A stretch of DNA of 64,000 nucleotides, from contig NZ_CP069303.1 of assembly GCF_016839145.1 (NCBI RefSeq), forward strand, positions 3,518,501-3,582,500, in the 5' to 3' direction. The DNA comes from Shinella sp. PSBB067. GTDB lineage: Bacteria; Pseudomonadota; Alphaproteobacteria; Rhizobiales; Rhizobiaceae. The notes under the pieces were generated by a model. That model searched no databases. It was not told the DNA's origin and saw nothing but the letters and a program-made list of their open reading frames with translations. A program made the translations under genes and the position numbers. Positions 58,693 to 64,000 of this stretch are shown here, piece by piece (position 1 is the stretch's first letter; the number at the start of each line of letters is the position of its first letter).

Positions 58693-59490
58693 ATGTTTTC
58701 CCGCCGCGCCGTTCTTGCAGGCCTTGCCGCCGCCGCCCTCATGCCCGCCATCGCCTTTGCCTCTGATCTTCCCGACCTCGGCGGCAAGACCGTCGTGGTC
58801 GTCACGGAAAACGCCTATCCGCCGCTGCAATTCGTCGATCCCAAGAGCGGCGAGCAGATCGGCTGGGAATATGACGCGATGAACGAGATCGCCAAGCGCC
58901 TCAACTTCAAGGTCGAGTACCAGAACACCTCCTGGGACGCGATGATCCAGGCCGTCTCCGACAACCAGTACAATATCGGCATGACCGGCATCACCATCAA
59001 GGACGACCGGAAGGAGAAGGTCGACTTCTCCGATCCCTACATGCGCTCGCAGCAGTTCATGCTGGTGCGCGCCGACGAGAGCCGCTTCACGGACGCCAAG
59101 TCCTTCGGCGCGTTCGAAGACGGCCTGATCGCCGCCCAGCCCGGCACCTCGCCCTTCTACACCGCTGTCTATGAGATCCTCGACGGCAACGAGCAGAACC
59201 CGCGCATCAAGCTGTTCGAGACCTTCGGCGCGACGGTGCAGGCATTGCAGGCCGGCGACGTCGACCTCGTCCTGACCGACAGCGTCGCGGCCAAGGGCTA
59301 TGTCGATGCCTCGGGCGGCAAGCTCAAGGTGGTCGGCGAACCGCTCGGCACGGAGGATTTCGGCTTCATCTTCCCGAAGGGCTCCGACCTCGTCGCCCCG
59401 GTCAATGCGGCGATCGCCGCGCTGAAGGCCGACGGTACGCTGGAGGCGCTCGATAAGAAGTGGTTCCTCGACTACAAGATGGGAGAGTAA
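58693..59490 (+). CDS. Amino-acid ABC transporter substrate-binding protein
   Basis: A 265-residue periplasmic receptor of the polar amino-acid (HisJ/GlnH) family. Signal peptide residues 1-23 (MFSRRAVLAG...AFA), with a twin-Arg look that is probably chance. Binding-fold marks: TENAYPPLQFVDPKSGEQIGW, MNEIAKRLN, NIGMTGITIKDDRKEKVDFS and the closing LEALDKKWFLDYK. A permease gene follows ten bases later; no ATPase gene is linked. Confidence 0.93.
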   Translation: MFSRRAVLAGLAAAALMPAIAFASDLPDLGGKTVVVVTENAYPPLQFVDPKSGEQIGWEYDAMNEIAKRLNFKVEYQNTSWDAMIQAVSDNQYNIGMTGITIKDDRKEKVDFSDPYMRSQQFMLVRADESRFTDAKSFGAFEDGLIAAQPGTSPFYTAVYEILDGNEQNPRIKLFETFGATVQALQAGDVDLVLTDSVAAKGYVDASGGKLKVVGEPLGTEDFGFIFPKGSDLVAPVNAAIAALKADGTLEALDKKWFLDYKMGE

Positions 59491-59499
59491 CGGGCGGCC

Positions 59500-60315
59500 A
59501 TGGCTCCCGTTCCCCCCGGTGCGGCGAAGGGCGACTATCCCTGGTGGCTGGTCGCGCTCGCTGCAATCGCGCTGGCGCTTGCGGGCGTCATCGTTGCGAA
59601 CGATCTTTATCGCCAGGTCTTCGGCGTGGTGCTGAAGGGATTGTGGGTCACGATCTTCGTGACCCTCGTCGCCTTCCTGCTTGCCACCCTGCTCGGCCTT
59701 GGCGTCGCGCTGATGGCGCTCTCCGAAAGCAAGGTGCTGCGCCAGGTCGCGCGCTTCTACACGGAGGTGATCCGTGGCGTGCCGATCCTCGTGCTCCTGT
59801 TCTATATCGCCTTCGTCGGCGCCCCGGCGCTCGTGGCGATCATCAATTTCATCGTCGGTCCGCTGGTTTCCGCCAGCTTCATGGAACCCATGCAGGTGCG
59901 CGACCTCTCCCTGATGTGGCGGGCGATCATCGCGCTGATGATCGGCTATTCCGCCTTCATCGCCGAGGTTTTTCGTGCGGGCATCCAGTCGGTGGACAAG
60001 GGGCAGGTCGAGGCGGCCAAGGCCCTCGGCCTCTCGCGCTTCCAGCGCTTCCGCCTCGTCGTCTTCCCGCAGGCGATCCGCGTCATCCTGCCGCCGCTCG
60101 GCAACGACTTCGTGGCGATGGTGAAGGACTCGTCGCTCGTCTCCGTGCTCGGCGTCGCCGACATCACCCAGATGGGCAAGGTCTACGCCTCCGGCTCCTT
60201 CCGCTTCTTCGAGACCTATTCCATCGTCGCCTATGTCTATCTCTTCCTGACCATCGGCCTTTCGCTGGCGCTCCGGGCGCTGGAAAAGCGGCTGCGGCGC
60301 GGCATCGCGCCTTGA
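59500..60315 (+). CDS. Amino-acid ABC transporter permease
   Basis: A 271-residue HisM/GlnP-type permease: TIFVTLVAFLLATLLGLGVA, REVIRGVPILVLLFY-like sequence (here EVIRGVPILVLLFYIAF), SAFIAEVFRAGIQSVDKGQVEAAKALGLSRFQ (the EAA loop that contacts the ATPase) and FVAMVKDSSLVSVLGVADI. Only one permease gene, so it likely forms a homodimer. The ATPase must come from elsewhere. Likely substrate a polar amino acid, identity unknown. Confidence 0.92.
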   Translation: MAPVPPGAAKGDYPWWLVALAAIALALAGVIVANDLYRQVFGVVLKGLWVTIFVTLVAFLLATLLGLGVALMALSESKVLRQVARFYTEVIRGVPILVLLFYIAFVGAPALVAIINFIVGPLVSASFMEPMQVRDLSLMWRAIIALMIGYSAFIAEVFRAGIQSVDKGQVEAAKALGLSRFQRFRLVVFPQAIRVILPPLGNDFVAMVKDSSLVSVLGVADITQMGKVYASGSFRFFETYSIVAYVYLFLTIGLSLALRALEKRLRRGIAP

Positions 60316-60325
60316 TTCTTCGCAA

Positions 60326-60354
60326 TTGCCGAAACGCGCAAAAATCGCTATATG
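60326..60354 (+). promoter_or_regulatory. Candidate leuC promoter
   Basis: TTGCCG at 60326-60331, exactly 17 bases, TATATG at 60349-60354. Predicted start near 60361, giving a roughly 200-base leader before leuC. Confidence 0.5.
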
Positions 60355-60361
60355 CGGGTTC

Positions 60362-60478
60362 ATGGAATCCAAGTTCGGATGCACGGAAAAGCATGTCGTC
60401 GTGCTGCAGGATCACAAACGCCTGCCGGCACGCTTCTTTGCGCGTGTCTTCGGGGCGCTCATCAGCCGCCTATCCTGA
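60362..60478 (+). CDS. Possible 38-residue leader ORF upstream of leuC
   Basis: A frame starting ATG right at the predicted transcription start (so leaderless) and encoding 38 residues, beginning MESKFGCTEKHVVVLQDHKR and ending ALISRLS. It is not a Leu-run attenuation peptide. Basic, with a short hydrophobic end. It could be a small protein or a chance frame in the leuC leader; no homology is recognised. Confidence 0.3.
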   Translation: MESKFGCTEKHVVVLQDHKRLPARFFARVFGALISRLS

Positions 60479-60561
60479 TCGCCTGTTCTGATACACGCGG
60501 TCCCGCCAGCCACGCGCTGCGGAGTTCCAGACCCCATCAACATGCCAGCGGATGAAGAGCC

Positions 60562-61971
60562 ATGAGCGCACCCCGTACCCTCTACGACAAGATTTTCGAC
60601 GACCACATCGTCAGCCGCCAGGAAGACGGCACCTGTCTTCTCTACATCGACCGTCACCTCGTTCACGAAGTGACGAGCCCCCAGGCTTTCGAGGGCCTGC
60701 GCATGGCCGGCCGCAAGGTCCGCGCGCCGGAGAAGACGCTCGCCGTCGTCGACCATAACGTCCCCACCTCGCCGGATCGCCACCAGGGCATCAAGAACGA
60801 GGAGAGCCGCATCCAGGTTGAGGCGCTCGCCAACAACGCCGCGGAATTCGGCGTCGAATATTATTCGGAAAAGGATGTCCGCCAGGGCATCGTGCACATC
60901 GTCGGCCCCGAGCAGGGCTTTACCCTGCCCGGCATGACCATCGTCTGCGGCGACAGCCACACCTCCACGCACGGCGCCTTCGGCGCGCTGGCGCATGGGA
61001 TCGGCACGTCCGAAGTGGAGCACGTCCTCGCCACCCAGACGCTGATCCAGAAGAAGGCGAAGAACATGCTGGTGCGCGTCGACGGGAAGCTTCCCGAAGG
61101 CGTGACCGCCAAGGACATCATCCTCGCCATCATCGGCGAGATCGGCACGGCCGGCGGCACCGGCCACGTCATCGAGTTCGCCGGCGAAGCCATCCGCTCG
61201 CTGTCGATGGAAGGCCGCATGACGATCTGCAACATGACGATCGAAGGCGGCGCCCGCGCCGGCCTCATCGCGCCGGACGAGACGACCTTCGAATACATCA
61301 AGGACAAGCCGCGCGCGCCGAAGGGCAAGGCGCTGGAAATGGCGCTCGAATACTGGAAGACGCTCTACACGGAAGACGGTGCGCATTTCGACCGCGTCGT
61401 CGTGCTCGACGCCGCCAACCTGCCGCCGATCGTCTCCTGGGGCTCCTCGCCGGAAGACGTCGTCTCCGTCGAGGGCGTCGTGCCGAACCCTGATGATATC
61501 GAGGACGAGACCAAACGCTCGTCCAAGTGGCGCGCCCTTGACTATATGGGCCTGAAGCCGGGCACGAAGATCACCGACATCGCCATCGACCGCGTCTTCA
61601 TCGGCTCGTGCACCAACGGCCGCATCGAGGACCTGCGCGCCGTCGCCGCCGTCGTCGAGGGCCGGAAGGTCGCCTCCACCGTCAGCGCCATGATCGTCCC
61701 GGGCTCCGGCCTCGTGAAGGAGCAGGCCGAGCGGGAAGGCCTCGACAGGATCTTCAAGGAAGCCGGCTTCGACTGGCGCGAGCCGGGCTGCTCCATGTGC
61801 CTTGCCATGAACGACGACCGCCTGAAGCCGGGCGAGCGCTGCGCTTCCACCTCGAACCGCAACTTCGAGGGCCGCCAGGGCTTCAAGGGCCGCACCCATC
61901 TCGTCTCCCCCGCCATGGCCGCCGCCGCCGCCATTGCCGGTCATTTCGTGGATATCCGCGACTGGCAGTAA
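60562..61971 (+). CDS. leuC: 3-isopropylmalate dehydratase large subunit
   Basis: A 469-residue aconitase-family [4Fe-4S] enzyme isomerising 2- to 3-isopropylmalate with LeuD. Cluster cysteines are in [13 protein letters not shown] and [35 protein letters not shown] opens the protein; [20 protein letters not shown] is the substrate loop. leuD and leuB are not in this window. A GCCGGGAG/CTCCCGGC hairpin lies at 62000-62019, just beyond the stop. Confidence 0.97.
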   Translation: MSAPRTLYDKIFDDHIVSRQEDGTCLLYIDRHLVHEVTSPQAFEGLRMAGRKVRAPEKTLAVVDHNVPTSPDRHQGIKNEESRIQVEALANNAAEFGVEYYSEKDVRQGIVHIVGPEQGFTLPGMTIVCGDSHTSTHGAFGALAHGIGTSEVEHVLATQTLIQKKAKNMLVRVDGKLPEGVTAKDIILAIIGEIGTAGGTGHVIEFAGEAIRSLSMEGRMTICNMTIEGGARAGLIAPDETTFEYIKDKPRAPKGKALEMALEYWKTLYTEDGAHFDRVVVLDAANLPPIVSWGSSPEDVVSVEGVVPNPDDIEDETKRSSKWRALDYMGLKPGTKITDIAIDRVFIGSCTNGRIEDLRAVAAVVEGRKVASTVSAMIVPGSGLVKEQAEREGLDRIFKEAGFDWREPGCSMCLAMNDDRLKPGERCASTSNRNFEGRQGFKGRTHLVSPAMAAAAAIAGHFVDIRDWQ

Positions 61972-62020
61972 GCCCAGGCGTTTGCCGATATGCTGGAAGG
62001 CCGGGAGTACGCTCCCGGCG

Positions 62021-62173
62021 TCAGTTTGTTGACAAACCTCGCCTCACCCACCGCCGTCATCCTCGGCCTTGTGCCGAGGATCCGCGAACGTATTGGAAAT
62101 CGAGACGTTGTGGATGCTCGGGACAGGCCCGAGCATGACGGAAGAGAGGGTTTCACACTGGTCAGCAGTCTGA
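62021..62173 (+). repeat. MITE-like two-hairpin repeat R1 (upstream of sixA)
   Basis: About 153 bases, nearly identical to R2 at 62778-62932. Ends are imperfect inverted repeats, TCAGTTTGTTGAC and (complement) TCAGACTGCTGAC. Inside are two hairpins: CCTCGGCCTTGTGCCGAGG (62061-62079) and ATGCTCGG...CCGAGCAT (62114-62136). It is bracketed by two copies of a GCCGGGAG-N4-CTCCCGGC palindrome (62000-62019 and 62176-62195). No coding capacity. Confidence 0.85.
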
Positions 62174-62199
62174 GGCCGGGAGCGTGCTCCCGGCCTTTT
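62173..62199 (+). terminator. Terminator-like hairpin before sixA
   Basis: AGGCCGGGAGC with GCTCCCGGCCT, then TTTT, ending 18 bases before the sixA start and next to its ribosome site. It can end leuC transcription; sixA transcripts reading through would have to unfold it, so it could also attenuate sixA. Confidence 0.7.
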
Positions 62200-62216
62200 C
62201 CTTTGAGGAGATACCC

Positions 62217-62729
62217 ATGAAGCAACTTCTCCTGCTCCGCCACGCCAAGTCCGCCTGGCCGGACGGCATCCCCGACCACGACCGTCCCCTCGCCGACCGC
62301 GGCCGCCGGGACGCTCCCCGCATGGGCGCCTACATGGCCGCAGCGGGCCTCCAGCCGGATTTCGCGTTGATCTCCTCCGCACGGCGCACGCAGGAAACAT
62401 GGGCGCTGGTGGAACCGGCGCTCGCAAAGCCATGCCCCGCCCGCACGGTGCCGTCGATTTACGAGGCCGAGCCCGAGGCCATCCTCGCGGCGATCCATGA
62501 CGCATCGGCGGAAAGCGAACGGCTGCTCGTCATCGGCCACAATCCCGGCTTCGAAGAACTGGCGAGGCTGCTTGCGCCTTTCGGGGATGCTGATGCGATT
62601 AGCCGGCTAATGATGAAATTCCCAACGGCTGGTCTTGCCGTGATTGCACTGGACATCGAGCGCTGGGTCGAAGCCGGACCCGGCAAAGGCCGCCTCGAAT
62701 CCCTCATCACGCCGAAGACGCTCCCGTAA
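62217..62729 (+). CDS. sixA: Phosphohistidine phosphatase SixA-like (histidine phosphatase family)
   Basis: A 170-residue RHG-fold phosphatase: LLLLRHAKSAW with R8-H9 at the active site, SARRTQETWA (second Arg), and IGHNPGFEEL with the catalytic His near residue 109. SixA removes phosphate from histidines of phosphotransfer proteins such as the ArcB HPt domain or the nitrogen PTS. GAGGAG precedes the ATG. The gene is flanked by direct repeats R1 and R2. Confidence 0.93.
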   Translation: MKQLLLLRHAKSAWPDGIPDHDRPLADRGRRDAPRMGAYMAAAGLQPDFALISSARRTQETWALVEPALAKPCPARTVPSIYEAEPEAILAAIHDASAESERLLVIGHNPGFEELARLLAPFGDADAISRLMMKFPTAGLAVIALDIERWVEAGPGKGRLESLITPKTLP

Positions 62730-62777
62730 GAGACACGGCCGTCTCAGGCATGATGGAAAGATTGGCCAAGGCCACCT

Positions 62778-62932
62778 TCAGCTTGTTTACAAACCTCGCG
62801 TCACCCGCCGCCGTCATCCTCGGCCTTGTGCCGAGGATCCGCCAACGCATTGAAAAATCGAGACGTTGCAGATGCTCGGGACAGGCCTGAGCATGACGGA
62901 AGAGAGGTTTTCACACTTTGTCAGCAGTCTGA
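62778..62932 (+). repeat. MITE-like two-hairpin repeat R2 (downstream of sixA)
   Basis: About 155 bases matching R1 at roughly nine bases in ten. Hairpins at 62818-62836 and 62872-62894 (one pair changed to G-T). Ends TCAGCTTGTTTAC and (complement) TCAGACTGCTGAC. A nine-base direct repeat TGGCCAAGG lies just outside both ends (62763-62771 and 62937-62945), like a target-site duplication though a few bases out. Confidence 0.85.
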
Positions 62933-62962
62933 AGAGTGGCCAAGGTCTCTCCTTTTGCCGCC

Positions 62963-63793
62963 TCAGAATTTCGCCGTCATCGGGTCCGGCCCGATGCGCC
63001 TGCCGTCCTTTTCCAGCGCCGCGAAGGTTGCCATGTCCTCGTCGTCGAGCTTGAAGTCGAAGACCTTGAAGTTCTCGGCGATACGCGAGGGCGTCACCGA
63101 TTTCGGGATGACCACCAGCCCGTTGTCGATGTGCCAGCGGGTGATGACCTGCGCGGGCGTGCGGCCGTGTTTTGCCGCGACCCTGGCGACGACCGGGTTT
63201 TCCAGCAGGGTGCCCTGGCCGAGCGGGCTCCAGGACTGGGTGACGATGCGGTGCTTGTCATGATAGGCGCGGGCCTCCTTCTGCGGGAAGTCCGGATGCA
63301 GCTCGATCTGGTTGATGACGGGGGTCACGCCCGTTTCGTCGATCAAGCGCTGAAGGTGCTCGGGATAGAAGTTGGAGACGCCGATGGAGCGGGCGCGGCC
63401 TTCCTTCTGGAGCTGGATGAAGGCCTTCCAGGTCGCCACATACTGGTCGCGCTTCGGCGCCGGCCAGTGGATGAGGTAGAGGTCGACATAGTCGGTGCCG
63501 AGGCGCTTGAGGCTGGCATCGAAGGCCTTCAGCGTCGCGTCGTGGCCCTGATCGGAATTCCAGAGCTTCGTCGTGAGGAAGATTTCGGAGCGGGCGACGC
63601 CGGAGGCGCGGATGCCCTCGCCGACGCCTTCCTCGTTCTCGTAGATCGCCGCCGTGTCGACATGGCGATAGCCGGTGGCGAGCGCCGCCTTGACGGCAGT
63701 CACGGCCGTCTCGTTCGGGGTCTGCCAGACGCCGAGGCCGACCTGGGGAATGCTGTTGCCGTCGTGAAACAGGATTGTCGGTTGATCGCTCAT
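62963..63793 (-). CDS. Aldo/keto reductase
   Basis: A 276-residue NADPH-dependent TIM-barrel reductase, AKR5-like (2,5-diketo-D-gluconate reductase type). Catalytic tetrad D46, Y51 (HVDTAAIYENEEGVG), K76 (LTTKLWN), H109 (YLIHWPAP). The signature IGVSNFYPEHLQRLI and the NADPH loop VIPKSVTPSRIAENF are present. Substrate is likely an aldehyde or keto-sugar; not specific. Stop lies 30 bases from repeat R2. Confidence 0.94.
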   Translation of the reverse strand: MSDQPTILFHDGNSIPQVGLGVWQTPNETAVTAVKAALATGYRHVDTAAIYENEEGVGEGIRASGVARSEIFLTTKLWNSDQGHDATLKAFDASLKRLGTDYVDLYLIHWPAPKRDQYVATWKAFIQLQKEGRARSIGVSNFYPEHLQRLIDETGVTPVINQIELHPDFPQKEARAYHDKHRIVTQSWSPLGQGTLLENPVVARVAAKHGRTPAQVITRWHIDNGLVVIPKSVTPSRIAENFKVFDFKLDDEDMATFAALEKDGRRIGPDPMTAKF

Positions 63794-63901
63794 CAGAATG
63801 TCTCCATGAAAAGGGATGGGGTGCTTGAACCCGAAGGGCTTCCCGTGGCGCCTTGCAGCCCGGCGACGGTCGAGGCTGATATAGGCGCGCCATACGTCAT
63901 T

Positions 63902-64000
63902 TCAAAGAACGCGGAGGACGGTTCCCCGCCGGAGATAGGGAAGGATGCGCAGCATGTCGCGCCGGGCGATGGCGACGCACCCCGCCGTCGGCTCGTAGCC
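63902..64000 (-). CDS. C-terminal end of an L,D-transpeptidase (YkuD) family protein
   Basis: The last 32 codons of a gene running off the window. PTAGCVAIARRDMLRILPYL, with the catalytic Cys in the (S/T)xGCV motif and the following D-M-L, is the end of a YkuD catalytic domain as found in rhizobial L,D-transpeptidase-like envelope proteins that crosslink peptidoglycan. Stop codon TGA at 63902-63904. Only the tail is seen, so subfamily and function stay open. Confidence 0.8.
   Translation of the reverse strand, partial: GYEPTAGCVAIARRDMLRILPYLRRGTVLRVL

Overview
The window is a gene-dense, GC-rich stretch of what looks like a Rhizobiaceae (order Hyphomicrobiales) main chromosome. The evidence is the gene content: a poly-beta-hydroxybutyrate locus with PhaR, a CarD-RpoH2 neighbourhood, an IalB-family protein, the rpsP-rimM-trmD-rplS order next to ffh and leuC, and rhizobial palindromic intergenic repeats. 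I cannot fix the genus from sequence alone. I found no rRNA, tRNA, CRISPR array, prophage or transposase gene.

Layout. 1-11.4 kb: an M3 metallopeptidase, a TerC-like DUF475 membrane protein, a small DUF1127-like protein, a complete tripartite tricarboxylate transporter (tctCBA), an orphan periplasmic binding protein, and a TctD/TctE-type two-component pair whose response regulator is cut by an in-frame TAA. 10.7-23 kb: exporters and regulators (three LysE-type or drug-efflux units, MarR, LysR), argG, an SDR, an ABC importer of the COG2984/4120/1101 type, and rlmN. 23-28.5 kb: IalB-like protein, YkvA, PhhB, phbA-phbB with divergent phaR, and rpmF. 28.6-37.5 kb: GST, mtgA, ispA, hisC, ispG, a DeoR-MFS pair and a Bax-inhibitor-1 (YbhL) gene with a structured leader. 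37.5-43 kb: the ybbP-ybbA-tesA type cluster, thpR, and a lower-GC patch with an unknown membrane protein. 43-49.3 kb: a SUV3-like helicase, S4 protein, fdxA, carD and rpoH2, the last with a near-perfect EcfG/RpoE2-type promoter. 49.3-58.6 kb (minus strand yciB, ftsY, mtaB, dapF; plus strand ffh, chorismate mutase, rpsP, rimM, trmD, rplS): protein targeting and translation. 58.7-64 kb: an amino-acid ABC binding protein and permease, leuC, sixA flanked by two roughly 155-bp direct repeats, an aldo/keto reductase and the end of an L,D-transpeptidase.

How it fits together. FtsY and Ffh, both partners of SRP targeting, lie on either side of dapF/mtaB. PhaR lies divergent from the PHB genes it is expected to control. 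The rpoH2 promoter suggests that the general stress sigma factor feeds the heat-shock sigma factor. The TctDE-like pair and the adjacent orphan binding protein are likely to sense a carboxylate for TctCBA, but the regulator appears broken in this sequence.

The least ordinary observations are the MITE-like two-hairpin repeats (with terminal inverted repeats, a nearby 9-bp direct repeat and a compensatory base change), the stop codon between the two domains of the response regulator, two structured 5' leaders (ybhL-type and ffh) each with its own promoter, and the low-GC insert near 42.2-43.0 kb. I did not find a clearly new multi-gene system; most of the window is conserved housekeeping DNA.
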